The notes under the pieces were generated by a model. That model saw only the letters and a program-made list of their open reading frames with translations, was not told the origin of the DNA and did no database searches. From JBNKFV01 sp050289485 (GTDB taxonomy: Bacteria > Pseudomonadota > Gammaproteobacteria > Pseudomonadales > Cellvibrionaceae), in assembly GCA_050289485.1 (NCBI GenBank), contig JBNKFV010000016.1, positions 29,373 to 93,372 on the forward strand: a stretch of 64,000 nt of DNA, read 5' to 3'. Below, piece after piece: positions 52,859-62,415 of this stretch. The stretch's first letter is position 1. Every line of letters starts with the position of its first letter. The position numbers and the translations under genes are program-made.

Positions 52859-54631
52859 ATGCTTATGAATAATGTATTTGGCAACATCGTAAACAAACCA
52901 TGGCGAACACTGGCCCTCCTGGTACTGACGCTGTTTGGCATCGGCCTGTATGGTACCGGTGCAACAGCCGCCACGTTAAACGCGCAAGTCGATCGCCTCG
53001 ACGTAGGCCTTAACGAAACCGTCACCCTTGCCGTTACACTCAGCGAACAGGCCATGACTGGAGCCCCGGATTTTTCAGCGCTGGATAAAGACTTCGATAT
53101 TTTATCGACCAGTCAGAGCAACGAATATAACAGTATCAATGGCCAGGTAGAGTCATATACTCGATGGCAGTTGGTATTGATGCCGCACCGGGCAGGCAAA
53201 CTGAAGATTCCACCGTTCACGTTTCGTGGCAGCACCAGCCAGGAAGTTACCATCAACGTAACAGACACCCCACAACCGCAAGGCGCGTTTGCAGGGAATC
53301 AAGACATTTATTTGGAAACCGAGTTAAATAAACAAAGCGTTTACGTGCAACAACAAGCGCTGCTGACATTGCGACTTTACACCAACACCAGCCTCAGCAA
53401 TATTGAGCCTGAAGCCTTAAAACTTACCGACGCGCGCACAGAAATTGTTAACGAAAATCAGTATCAGCGCACGATTAATGGCCGTGCCTACATTGTGGTA
53501 GAGCGAACCTATGCCATCTTCCCGCAAAAAAGCGGCGCGCTTGAAATACCTTCCATGCGCTGGGACTTACAATTAGGCTCTCGGGCACAAAGTCTCTTTG
53601 ATCGCTTTGGCAATCGTCAATTACGTCGACTCCGTACAGAAACGCAAACGCTAACCGTAAAACCAACGCCAGATAACTACCCCAATGGTAAAGACTGGAT
53701 TCCGGCCAAAAAACTGACCCTGACACAAACGTGGAGCAGTTCACCGGATAAATTCAAAGCCGGTGAACCGATTACCCGTAAATTGATCTTGCGAGCCGAG
53801 GAGCTAGGGGGCTCCCAGTTACCCCGCTTAACGACCAAGGCCCCAGACTCAGTCAATATTTACCCGGATTCACCCGCCATTGAGGAAACCAAAAGTAGCC
53901 AAGGTATCACTACCACCCTGCGCCAGACCGATGCAATTGTGCCAACTAAAGCCGGGCAGTTCGAACTACCGCCGGTGGAGGTAACCTGGTGGAACACACA
54001 AACCCAAAAAGTGGAGAAAGCCACCCTGCCCGCGCAAAAGATTTTTGTATACAGCAACGGTGTCGACCTTGATAACAACACCACAACCGGCCCAGTGATG
54101 AGTGCGCCCGCAAATAGCAACACCGCCGACCAGCCGGCGATGCCTGCGAATAAAACAGTGACAGCCGATATACGCTGGAAAATTGCAGCGGGGGTATTCG
54201 CCCTGCTTTGGCTTCTCTTTGTCTACCTCTATGTTCGGTTGTCATTAAAGCAGCCGCTAAAGGCCTATCAAAACCGAACAGAACCTGAAACGACTGAAAA
54301 GTCGCGTAAACCATTGACTCGTAACGCCTTGAAACGTGAACTGGAGCGTGCAGCCGATAACCCTCAAACGCTTAAAAATATAGTGCTTGAGTGGGCCAAT
54401 GGGTTTTGGCCAGACAATAACATAACAGGGTTAAACCAGATAACTGAGAAGCTGCCGCAAGCTGAGCCTCTGCGCGAGCAGCTACACGCTATCGATGCCA
54501 CCCTGTACGGCAAAACTGTGGACAAATCATGGCAAGTTGATGCAATTTTCAATGCCATCAGTAACCTTGAAAAGGCACACAAACCGACAGCAGCCAAAAA
54601 CGCGCGGCACCTGAAACCACTTTATGGATAG
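52859..54631 (+). CDS. BatD-family oxygen-tolerance protein
   Basis: 590 residues. Signal peptide (TLALLVLTLFGIGLYGTGATAA), long beta-rich periplasmic part starting with LNAQVDRLDVGLNETVTL as usual for BatD, a C-terminal membrane helix (WKIAAGVFALLWLLFVYLYV, about residue 435-455) and a helical cytoplasmic tail. Last gene of the operon, 34 bp after the BatB-BatC fusion and followed by a terminator. BatD probably forms the scaffold of the Bat complex in the periplasm; biochemical function is unproven. Confidence 0.92.
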   Translation: MLMNNVFGNIVNKPWRTLALLVLTLFGIGLYGTGATAATLNAQVDRLDVGLNETVTLAVTLSEQAMTGAPDFSALDKDFDILSTSQSNEYNSINGQVESYTRWQLVLMPHRAGKLKIPPFTFRGSTSQEVTINVTDTPQPQGAFAGNQDIYLETELNKQSVYVQQQALLTLRLYTNTSLSNIEPEALKLTDARTEIVNENQYQRTINGRAYIVVERTYAIFPQKSGALEIPSMRWDLQLGSRAQSLFDRFGNRQLRRLRTETQTLTVKPTPDNYPNGKDWIPAKKLTLTQTWSSSPDKFKAGEPITRKLILRAEELGGSQLPRLTTKAPDSVNIYPDSPAIEETKSSQGITTTLRQTDAIVPTKAGQFELPPVEVTWWNTQTQKVEKATLPAQKIFVYSNGVDLDNNTTTGPVMSAPANSNTADQPAMPANKTVTADIRWKIAAGVFALLWLLFVYLYVRLSLKQPLKAYQNRTEPETTEKSRKPLTRNALKRELERAADNPQTLKNIVLEWANGFWPDNNITGLNQITEKLPQAEPLREQLHAIDATLYGKTVDKSWQVDAIFNAISNLEKAHKPTAAKNARHLKPLYG

Positions 54632-54695
54632 CAGCTGAAGTCCAGCCATTGATATATATCGCTAAGCACTAAATCCTTATAAATCCTATTGCTAA

Positions 54696-54721
54696 TCGAT
54701 TTAAAAAAAAAATTAAATCGA
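54696..54721. repeat. AT-rich hairpin after the Bat operon
   Basis: TCGATTTAA and TTAAATCGA form a perfect 9-bp stem around a run of eight A. Not a standard terminator (low G+C, no T run); could be an RNA end-processing or attenuation hairpin. Confidence 0.4.
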
Positions 54722-54873
54722 CTGGAAACCTGGACGAATTGACCAATACTTAAACATAACTGGTGTGACATATCCCCCAAGTGTAAGTAGGCACCGGTTG
54801 AGCCAATAAGGCTCTGTTGTTGAGGGTATGAGCGAGAGCTCTCTTCCTTAATGTTTCACTCCTAATGGTCTTG

Positions 54874-54909
54874 ACCCGATACTCTCCCCCAGAGTTATCG
54901 GGTTTTTTT
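54874..54909 (+). terminator. Rho-independent terminator of the Bat operon
   Basis: ACCCGATACTCT-CCCCC-AGAGTTATCGGGT followed by seven T; one bulged T in the stem. It lies between the BatD gene and the convergent secreted-protein gene. Confidence 0.85.
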
Positions 54910-54930
54910 ATGGATATTGTTGACCACTAC

Positions 54931-55494
54931 CTAACGAATCGTTTCCTGGGCCGGCATCTCGCTAACCCTCTGACCATTAACATCACGTATTTCGCCAGTC
55001 TTTTTTAATGCGCTCTGTTTGGTTTTCTGCACCGCAGTTTTATCTGCCGTAGCGGCAACAGCGGTTACGCTAGCACCTAACGCGCGAGACATCTGCGAAC
55101 CATCAGAAAAGTGTTGCGTTACTGTAAGGTATACATAGAACTGCCCAGTCGTTTCTGCATACACATTAACTGTAAAAGCTGACATAACCTCTGACATACC
55201 GGAGAGTTCTGACTCGCTCAATAACGCCAGTCCTTCGGTGGTATGAATACTCACATCAATGGATGCCAAATCGCCTGGATTAGCGGATGAATCAAGCGCG
55301 ATAGTTAAAGGTGTTTCAACACCCGGCATAATGACATGGTGCCGACTGGTAGGCGCAATGCGTACTGGGGCACCGGGCTTCTGGTAGGTATCAACAGCTG
55401 TGGATTTATCGGCGTAACTAAAGTGACTTGTTAACGCCAACGTGGCAATAGCGAGAGCCCGGGTTATCCACACACCACCTTTGATATGGTACAT
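54931..55494 (-). CDS. small exported protein paired with the metallopeptidase
   Basis: 187 residues from ATG 55494, with AGGAG 7 nt upstream, placed inside the end of the preceding gene (gap of 2 nt), so co-translated. A signal peptide (ITRALAIATLALTSHFSYA) leads to a beta-rich domain: PGVETPLTIALDSSANPGDLAS, then FTVNVYAETTGQFYVYLTV, an Ig/CARDB-like alternation, and a Lys-rich tail. I do not recognise the family. Its genetic coupling suggests an accessory, inhibitor or chaperone for the upstream peptidase. Confidence 0.75.
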   Translation of the reverse strand: MYHIKGGVWITRALAIATLALTSHFSYADKSTAVDTYQKPGAPVRIAPTSRHHVIMPGVETPLTIALDSSANPGDLASIDVSIHTTEGLALLSESELSGMSEVMSAFTVNVYAETTGQFYVYLTVTQHFSDGSQMSRALGASVTAVAATADKTAVQKTKQSALKKTGEIRDVNGQRVSEMPAQETIR

Positions 55495-55496
55495 GC

Positions 55497-57161
55497 TTAT
55501 TCTCCTGTGACCGCGACAGCAAAGCACGACTTCCCGCCGGTAGCATCGTCTTCATCAACATTATTGTAATCGTAAACTTCAACAATATACTCGCCAGCAG
55601 ACAGCCCCAGAGTACCAGTTTCTACACCGACTTCGGGCCCCTCTAATACGCCGACATCATCCCCCTGCCTCGATACAATCATATCCGGATCACTATCGCC
55701 AGCTTCGGCACTGATTTGTGTCGCTGTTATTCTATAAATACCGCCTGTCGAGATGTTCAAGCGAATCAGACGACGGTTTTGCAGCCGGTTGTATTCACCA
55801 TTGTCGAAGTCACTGCATACAGTAATCGAGCCCGTGCTGGGCGTTAAGGAATAATAAACAGGCACCCCCCCTGAACCATTATTTTCCCCCTCACCGTAGC
55901 CACCGTCGCCATTAATAAACTGATTTTTTTTAAGAAAATTAAGGGCATTGGCGATAGCGGGTTGCTGACCGAGCAATGCATCGATAAACAGGTAAATACT
56001 GGTTACCCCGCTAAACTCCCGGTAATCGTCAGACAGAAACACGTCGAGTATATCGCTTAACGGTTGACTAACGCCGTCGCCGATTTCGTTCGTGTTATCG
56101 TAGATGTCGTAGAGAATCGAATGCACAGAGGCTTCGTTAAACCAGCCTCGATTAGCGGGGCTGTTATTTTCCATATTGAATGTAAAACCAATGGCCTGAC
56201 GATTACCGATTGCGTCAGTATACACTGGGTCATCTTGCGACATAGCAGACCAGGCATTGGCCCAGCCCTCACTAAAAGCCACACGTAAATCCAGTTTGCT
56301 AACCAGAGAGTGTGAGCCACCCATGCTATCTGAGCGAGAAAATTTATTCTCAAAATAGTGACCCCACTCGTGCAGGATCAAATGGGTATCATATTCGTCG
56401 GTATCGCTATTTTCTGCACCTAACAGGTAAATGTTACCGCCATTAAAAAAACTAGTGCCTATTTCACCGTCCACGAGACTACCCTCGGCAGTAGTGTTAT
56501 TCGGGCTCCAGAACAAATAGGCCTGAGGAAAGCGAGTATCGGGATAGTGTTCAATGATACGTTTGATGGCGGTATAAACTGTGTCGGCAATGGCAAACGG
56601 CGCGGCAACTCTGGCGCTGGTGTAACCACTGCCACCCCAACCCGATGCAGCATGAAGATCGCGACTGCTGCTCTCACCACCGCTGGAAACCAAACTGCCC
56701 ACCATGGCATAGAGGGCATTGGCATTGGTGTTGTCGGCGACACTAAAGTTCCAGTTGGCCGGCAAGTCAACACTGTTTTTCGACTGTGCCAAGGCCTGAA
56801 TTTGTACACAGGTATAATCATCAACGGTTAAAGAATAGCGCCCTTGATCATCCGTCACGGCGGAGCTTAATACCGATCCACTGTTACCCAGCACATTGAC
56901 TACAATACTCCTGGCTGGCACAACGGTGGTATTGGCGTAATCCAATGCCCCGGTTGCAGTATGGGGTACACGGTCGTAAGTGATAACACCAGAGATAGTA
57001 ACTTTGGCACCTGTGGTTTGACTCGCGCTTGGGCAGGTCATCGTTGCGCTGCTTAACCTATCGACGCTATCAGTACCGCTCCCACCCCCGCCGCCGCAAG
57101 CAACCAGTAAAGTGGTGAGTATAACCACGCCAAGGCTTGTTATCTTATTATTCGTAACCAC
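55497..57161 (-). CDS. zinc-metallopeptidase-like lipoprotein
   Basis: 554 residues from GTG 57161 (RBS GGGGAG). Lipobox LLVAC with Cys22 and a glycine run (GGGGGSG) typical of surface lipoproteins. Residues ~50-120 are a carboxypeptidase-regulatory-like beta domain. The peptidase core has LHEWGHYFEN (H264, E265, H268) and, 30 residues later, FSEGWANAW (E298), as expected for a gluzincin zinc site. The C-terminal ~110 residues (GEYIVEVYDYNN) form a PPC-like secreted-protease accessory domain. Substrate unknown. Two-gene operon with the small exported protein. Confidence 0.82.
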   Translation of the reverse strand: MVTNNKITSLGVVILTTLLVACGGGGGSGTDSVDRLSSATMTCPSASQTTGAKVTISGVITYDRVPHTATGALDYANTTVVPARSIVVNVLGNSGSVLSSAVTDDQGRYSLTVDDYTCVQIQALAQSKNSVDLPANWNFSVADNTNANALYAMVGSLVSSGGESSSRDLHAASGWGGSGYTSARVAAPFAIADTVYTAIKRIIEHYPDTRFPQAYLFWSPNNTTAEGSLVDGEIGTSFFNGGNIYLLGAENSDTDEYDTHLILHEWGHYFENKFSRSDSMGGSHSLVSKLDLRVAFSEGWANAWSAMSQDDPVYTDAIGNRQAIGFTFNMENNSPANRGWFNEASVHSILYDIYDNTNEIGDGVSQPLSDILDVFLSDDYREFSGVTSIYLFIDALLGQQPAIANALNFLKKNQFINGDGGYGEGENNGSGGVPVYYSLTPSTGSITVCSDFDNGEYNRLQNRRLIRLNISTGGIYRITATQISAEAGDSDPDMIVSRQGDDVGVLEGPEVGVETGTLGLSAGEYIVEVYDYNNVDEDDATGGKSCFAVAVTGE

Positions 57162-57328
57162 GCCAACTCCCCGCTCTTTAGGTATTGCTGTTGCTGCTTA
57201 AAGCAACCTCAATGTTGCCTTGCTTGTTATACTATGAAAATACGCAATAGGCCAACTCACACAGGTATAGTGGCTTTAATGTCCCTTGGCACAAAGCGCC
57301 CTCGTCACATTTTAGTCACAAAATGCGC

Positions 57329-58159
57329 TTAACCGCCTCTGCCCTGCTCTGCCAGCAGGCGTTTTATCTCTTGCAGCTCCGTTTTAATGGTCACCATATC
57401 ATTTTCGGCTTCAACCTGTTTTGCATCCATTGCCTCATTAGCTGCTTTGGATTGCTCACTATCCAGTACGCCAACGACGATACCGATTACCATATTCAAA
57501 AAAGCAAACGCCGTAAAAAAGATAAACGATAAATAGAAGACCCAACTCCATGGGTATGTCGCCATAGTCTCGTACATCACGTCGGTCCAGTCCTCAAACG
57601 TCATGACACGAAATAAGGTTAGCAGACTAACCGCAATATCACCCCAGAGGGTTTCGTTAATTTGGGCAAAAAAGGTACTGCCAATGGCTGCGTAGATGTA
57701 AAAAATAATAAACATCAGTAGCATCACGTACCCTAGCTGAGGCATCGCCTTGAGCAGTGAATTCAGCAATATGCGCAACTCGGGAATAATCGACACCATC
57801 CTGAGCACACGAAAAATACGTACCAAACGGCCAATCAGCGCCAACTCGCTGTCTTCGATAGGAATCAGGCTTACGACAACGATAGCGGTATCAAAAATAT
57901 TCCAACCTTTGGCAAAGAAATTCAGCTTGCGCTCTTCGGCAAGAAACCGAATGGTAATTTCTACGAGAAATACCAGCGTAATCAACCAATCAGTGATGAT
58001 AATAATCTGTGACAGGTAATCGGGTATTTCGTAGGTTTTAACCCCTATCACAACGGCGGAAAAAATAATAACGGAAACAACAAACAGCTCGAACGCTTTG
58101 TTGGATTGAATATTTTCAAACGTGGCGTGTAACGCCCTGGATTTTGTCAACGTATCCAT
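57329..58159 (-). CDS. one-domain voltage-gated cation channel (NaChBac/BacNav family)
   Basis: 276 residues, six membrane helices, tetramer-forming. S4 has four arginines every third residue, RLVRIFRVLR (R111, R114, R117, R120). The pore helix and filter are TLFRVMTFEDWTD (T187-F-E-D-W-T-D193). S6 (FLNMVIGIVVGVLD) continues into a C-terminal coiled coil (about 236-270) that holds the tetramer. NaChBac has TLESWAS at the filter; here two additional acidic residues (D190, D193) are placed as in the engineered calcium channel CavAb (TLDDWSD), so calcium permeation is plausible. That is inference from memory of the CavAb filter. Confidence 0.9.
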   Translation of the reverse strand: MDTLTKSRALHATFENIQSNKAFELFVVSVIIFSAVVIGVKTYEIPDYLSQIIIITDWLITLVFLVEITIRFLAEERKLNFFAKGWNIFDTAIVVVSLIPIEDSELALIGRLVRIFRVLRMVSIIPELRILLNSLLKAMPQLGYVMLLMFIIFYIYAAIGSTFFAQINETLWGDIAVSLLTLFRVMTFEDWTDVMYETMATYPWSWVFYLSFIFFTAFAFLNMVIGIVVGVLDSEQSKAANEAMDAKQVEAENDMVTIKTELQEIKRLLAEQGRGG

Positions 58160-58227
58160 AGAAGAAACTATGCACCGTAAAAGAAAGGGTTGATATCGAA
58201 ACGACTGATATTACGACCCGTCGCCAC

Positions 58228-58569
58228 TTATTCACCAGGTGAAAGGCAATGAGTGGAGAAAAGCGAAATGTCTGTCTCATTCCACTTTGCGTTAGGTTTT
58301 AACAACATGGCATCGCACCATGCTTCGTCGGGAATCCCGGATTCAGGCAACACCACAACAGCAGTTGTAATTTCATCTCCCTGCGGCTGACTATCTATTG
58401 CGTCGAGCAAGGTAGTAGCAGCCATAGTGGTTTCAGCTGCTTTACTCTCGATAACCACCGACTCCGGTTCAGCGGGCACGGTTGACAGATATAAGCCAAC
58501 GGCAATCAGCAAAGCACCTGATAAAAAAATACTGCCCCAAAAGATTTTAGTTAAAAGATGGCTTTTCAT
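58228..58569 (-). CDS. hypothetical single-pass membrane protein
   Basis: 113 residues. One N-terminal membrane helix (IFWGSIFLSGALLIAVGLYL), then a soluble, probably periplasmic segment with two cysteines (DEAWCDAML and FSTHCLSPG). No family recognised. It is 12 bp from the 3' end side of cysS on the same strand and is probably transcribed with cysS. The order cysS-small membrane protein is not one I know. Confidence 0.65.
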   Translation of the reverse strand: MKSHLLTKIFWGSIFLSGALLIAVGLYLSTVPAEPESVVIESKAAETTMAATTLLDAIDSQPQGDEITTAVVVLPESGIPDEAWCDAMLLKPNAKWNETDISLFSTHCLSPGE

Positions 58570-58581
58570 AATACCTGATCA

Positions 58582-59961
58582 CTAAGACTCGCGACGCCAC
58601 TTGGTGCCATCGCGGGAATCTTCCAAGACCACGCCCTGAGCTTTAAGTTCATCTCTGATTTGGTCACAACGAGCATAGTTTTTGTCCAGCTTTGCTTGAT
58701 GTCGCTCAGCAATTAGCGTTTCAATCTCTTCGGCTGTAATGGCATCGCTATTGGTGGCCTGAGTAAACCACGTTTCTGGTGTATTCAGCAGTACCCCCAG
58801 CAACTCACCGGCTGCCAATAGCTCGGCTTTCAATAACGGCTTTTCCGCAGAATCCGCTTTGTTTAATTGACGGGCCAGCTTATGTAATTCACTGATGGCA
58901 ATAGGCGTATTCAGGTCGTCTAACAATGCTTTGTAAACAGCAGATTCACGCACATCAAAAGGTACGGCTGGTTCGTTTTGAACATCTCGCAATGCACCAT
59001 AAATACCGTCAAGACTGGCACGGGCCTGATCGAGCAACGACTGTGAAAAATCAAGCTCAGACCGATACTGAGCAGAGAGCAGTGCAAAACGAATGACTTC
59101 ACCAGGATACAGTGTCAACAACTCGCGTACCGTGCGAAAATTACCCAGTGATTTCGACATTTTTTCGCCGTCTATATTCAGGTAACCGTTGTGCATCCAG
59201 TAATTGACATAATTTTTGCCATCATGGGCACAGCAGCTTTGCGCCAGTTCATTTTCATGATGAGGAAAGATGAGATCCCGGCCGCCACCGTGAATATCAA
59301 TCGTATCGCCAAGGTGCGCTTCAATCATGGCGCTGCATTCAAGGTGCCAACCGGGTCGACCATAGCCCCAGGGACTTTCCCAACCGGGTTCGTCGTCTTG
59401 CGAAGGTTTCCATAATACAAAGTCGCCAGCATATTTTTTGTAAGGCGCTACTTCTACCCGAGCCCCATCGAGCATATCTTCGAGAGACCGGTTGGAGAGC
59501 TTGCCGTAATCTGCCATAGAACGCACGTCGAACAGTACATGGCCTTCGGCTTCATAGGCATGACCTTTCTCTACCAAGCGCTTAACCATGCTGATCATTT
59601 GCCCAACATGCTCTGTTGCAAAGGGCACAATGGTGGGCTGTAATGCATTTAGCTGCCCCATATCTTGATTGAATGCCTCGGTATAACGAGCCGCCAATAC
59701 GTTAATGGGTTCGTTATTTTCTTTGGCTGCCTTCATGATTTTATCGTCAATATCAGTGATATTGCGCGCGTAAACCACCTCATTAAATTCTTTTTGCAAT
59801 AGCCGAAAAAGCGTATCAAACACCACCACCGGCCGAGCATTACCAATATGTACCAGGTTATACACCGTAGGGCCACACACATACATTTTTACTTTGTTTG
59901 CTTCAATGGGCTGAAAAACTTCTTTTTTGCGCGTACGTGTGTTGTACAGAGATAAACTCAT
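58582..59961 (-). CDS. cysS: cysteinyl-tRNA synthetase
   Basis: 459 residues, normal. Class I signatures: HIGNARP (HIGH motif) and KMSKSLGNFR (KMSKS). Zinc ligands come from CGPTVYN near the N-terminus, CSAMI and HENELAQSCC. The C-terminal DALR region is present. It charges tRNA-Cys. Strand and spacing suggest co-transcription with glnS upstream (67 bp gap). Confidence 0.98.
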   Translation of the reverse strand: MSLSLYNTRTRKKEVFQPIEANKVKMYVCGPTVYNLVHIGNARPVVVFDTLFRLLQKEFNEVVYARNITDIDDKIMKAAKENNEPINVLAARYTEAFNQDMGQLNALQPTIVPFATEHVGQMISMVKRLVEKGHAYEAEGHVLFDVRSMADYGKLSNRSLEDMLDGARVEVAPYKKYAGDFVLWKPSQDDEPGWESPWGYGRPGWHLECSAMIEAHLGDTIDIHGGGRDLIFPHHENELAQSCCAHDGKNYVNYWMHNGYLNIDGEKMSKSLGNFRTVRELLTLYPGEVIRFALLSAQYRSELDFSQSLLDQARASLDGIYGALRDVQNEPAVPFDVRESAVYKALLDDLNTPIAISELHKLARQLNKADSAEKPLLKAELLAAGELLGVLLNTPETWFTQATNSDAITAEEIETLIAERHQAKLDKNYARCDQIRDELKAQGVVLEDSRDGTKWRRES

Positions 59962-60028
59962 GATGCCTCTTTATTTCTCTATGTATTCTTTGTGTATTTC
60001 TCTATGAATTAACGACTTATAGCAACGT

Positions 60029-61726
60029 TTATAGTTTGCTTTCCCAGGTATCCTTTAAGCCAATGGCCCGGTTAAATACTTTTTGGCTTGCCGACGAATA
60101 TTTACTGTCGAGACAAAAATACCCTTCACGCTCAAACTGGTATGACTGGCCGACTTCAGCTTTATCTAGAGACAGTTCAGCCTTAGCACCCGTGATAATC
60201 TCGAGTGAATTCGGGTTAATACTTTCAAGAAAGTCTTTACCGCCAACATCCGGCTCCGGATCATTGAACAGGCGATCATACAAACGCACTTCGCAGTCCA
60301 CATGTTGAGTGGCAGACACCCAATGAATAACACCCCGGGGGCGAATATTATCCGGTGGATTTTCGCCCACAGTACCTGGCACCAGCGTACACTTCACTTC
60401 AACAACCTTGCCGTTTGCGTCTTTCACCGCTTCATCGGCGCGAATAACATAAGCTCCACGCAGCCGTACATAATCGCCAGCGACCAAGCGCTTGAACTTT
60501 TTCCGCGACAGCGTTGTATCTTCGGTAAAATCGCTTTCTTCAATATAAATCGTTTCGGTAAATGGCAATGTGCGCTCACCCAGCTCCGGTTTGTTGGGAT
60601 GACACGACTGAGTTAACCATTCAACGCCCTCTTGCGCTTTACTATCAGCAAAATTGGTAATCTGTAGTTTTAGCGGCTTCAATACGCACATTGCGCGCGG
60701 GGCATTCTCATTCAAGTCGTCGCGAACAGCGTACTCAAGCATTCCCACATCAACGGTACTCGCGGCTTTGGTGACGCCGATAATGTCGCAAAACTTACGC
60801 ACCGAAGCCGGGCTGTAACCACGGCGGCGCATACCGGAAATGGTCGGCATGCGTGGGTCGTCCCAGCCGTCGACATAACCGTCATCTACCAGTTGTTTGA
60901 GCTTGCGCTTCGAGGTAATCGTGTAATTCAGCTCCAAGCGGGCAAATTCGTATTGTTGAGGCTTTGCAGGCACCGGCAAATTATCGATAAACCACTCATA
61001 AAGCGGGCGATGGTCTGCAAATTCCAAGGTGCAAATCGAGTGCGTGATGCCTTCGATAGCATCACCTTGACCATGGGCGAAGTCGTAGGTGGGGTAAATA
61101 CACCACTTGTCACCGGTTTGGTGATGGTGCTGCTTGCGGATACGATACAAGATGGGATCACGCATATTGATATTGCCACTGGCCATATCAATTTTTGCCC
61201 GCAGCACACACTGGCCTTCGTCATACTCGCCGGCCCCCATGCGCTCAAATTGCGCCAGATTTTCTTCTACTGAGGTATCCCGGTAAGGGCTTGCGCGACC
61301 CGGTTCTTTCAAAGTACCCCGGTATTCACGGGCTTCATCAGCGCTTAAAAAGCAGACATAGGCCTTGCCCTGTTTGATCAGGTAAACCGCCCATTCATGC
61401 AACTGGTCAAAATAGCTGGAAGCAAAACGAATATCTCCACCCCACTGAAACCCCAACCATTTCACGTCTGCCAGGATGGAATCAATATATTCCTGCTCCT
61501 CTTTGGCAGGGTTGGTATCGTCAAAGCGCAGGTTACATTCGCCACCGAAGGTGTTAGCCAAGCCAAAATTCAGGCAAATGGATTTCGCATGCCCGATATG
61601 GAGATAGCCGTTGGGTTCCGGCGGAAACCGCGTAACAATACGCTGATGGGCGCCCGACTCCAGATCCTTTTTGATGATTTGTTCAATGAAATTAAGGGGT
61701 TTTTCCGCACCTGCACTTGAGGACAT
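60029..61726 (-). CDS. glnS: glutaminyl-tRNA synthetase
   Basis: 565 residues. RFPPEPNGYLHIGHAKS holds the HIGH motif and the proline-rich entry; ITSKRKLKQLVDDGYVDGWDDPRMPT region (in pieces: SKRKLKQLV and GWDDPRMPT) contains the KMSKS-equivalent and the family-specific loop. The two C-terminal anticodon-binding barrels follow (LRGAYVIRADE, CTLVPGT). glnS next to cysS and ppiB is the usual gammaproteobacterial order. It is divergent from ppiB. Confidence 0.98.
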   Translation of the reverse strand: MSSSAGAEKPLNFIEQIIKKDLESGAHQRIVTRFPPEPNGYLHIGHAKSICLNFGLANTFGGECNLRFDDTNPAKEEQEYIDSILADVKWLGFQWGGDIRFASSYFDQLHEWAVYLIKQGKAYVCFLSADEAREYRGTLKEPGRASPYRDTSVEENLAQFERMGAGEYDEGQCVLRAKIDMASGNINMRDPILYRIRKQHHHQTGDKWCIYPTYDFAHGQGDAIEGITHSICTLEFADHRPLYEWFIDNLPVPAKPQQYEFARLELNYTITSKRKLKQLVDDGYVDGWDDPRMPTISGMRRRGYSPASVRKFCDIIGVTKAASTVDVGMLEYAVRDDLNENAPRAMCVLKPLKLQITNFADSKAQEGVEWLTQSCHPNKPELGERTLPFTETIYIEESDFTEDTTLSRKKFKRLVAGDYVRLRGAYVIRADEAVKDANGKVVEVKCTLVPGTVGENPPDNIRPRGVIHWVSATQHVDCEVRLYDRLFNDPEPDVGGKDFLESINPNSLEIITGAKAELSLDKAEVGQSYQFEREGYFCLDSKYSSASQKVFNRAIGLKDTWESKL

Positions 61727-61915
61727 GTAATCTCTTCCAACGCTGTAATACCGGGACCAACACGGCTAAAGTGTTATTAATACCGTACTGGAGTTTCGAA
61801 TTCATCATTAACGGCGTATTATAGCCGCCTCGTGTCAGGTGTAGCACCCACCAAGTGCGCTTTTTTCCTGCATCTGTTTACTGTTTAACCTACTACAACA
61901 TGCCGGAGTGCAATC

Positions 61916-62410
61916 ATGATTACCCTGCACACCAATTTTGGTGATATCACATTGGAACTGGACTTTGAAAAAGCCCCAAAAACAGCGGCAAACTTCAAGC
62001 AATACGCTGAGGATGGCTTCTACAACGGCACTATTTTTCACCGTGTGATTGACGGCTTTATGATTCAGGGTGGTGGTTTCACCAGTGATATGCAACAGAA
62101 GGAGACCCGCGCCCCTATCGAAAACGAGGCCGACAATGGCTTGAAGAACGATCTGGGTACGATTGCCATGGCCCGTACTATGGACCCACATAGTGCTACT
62201 GCGCAATTTTTCATCAATGTAAAAAACAACGACTTCCTTAACCATAGTGGCAAAAACTCACAGGGCTGGGGTTACTGCGTATTTGGCAAAGTCTCTGCGG
62301 GTATGGACATTGTTGAGAAAATCAAAGCGGTAAAAACCGGTTCCAACGGCTTTCATCAGGATGTACCCAAAGAAAGTATCGTCATTGAGTCTGTCACAGT
62401 CGCTGCTTGA
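61916..62410 (+). CDS. ppiB: peptidyl-prolyl cis-trans isomerase B (cyclophilin)
   Basis: 164 residues with no signal peptide, so cytoplasmic. FHRVIDGFMIQGG includes the catalytic Arg, and TIAMARTMDPHSATAQFFINVKNNDFLN (in pieces: ARTMDPHSATAQFFIN, VKNNDFLN) is the cyclophilin pocket. It catalyses proline isomerisation in folding proteins. RBS GGAG. Its stop is 5 bp before the lpxH ATG, as in E. coli. Confidence 0.97.
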   Translation: MITLHTNFGDITLELDFEKAPKTAANFKQYAEDGFYNGTIFHRVIDGFMIQGGGFTSDMQQKETRAPIENEADNGLKNDLGTIAMARTMDPHSATAQFFINVKNNDFLNHSGKNSQGWGYCVFGKVSAGMDIVEKIKAVKTGSNGFHQDVPKESIVIESVTVAA

Positions 62411-62415
62411 TCAAT

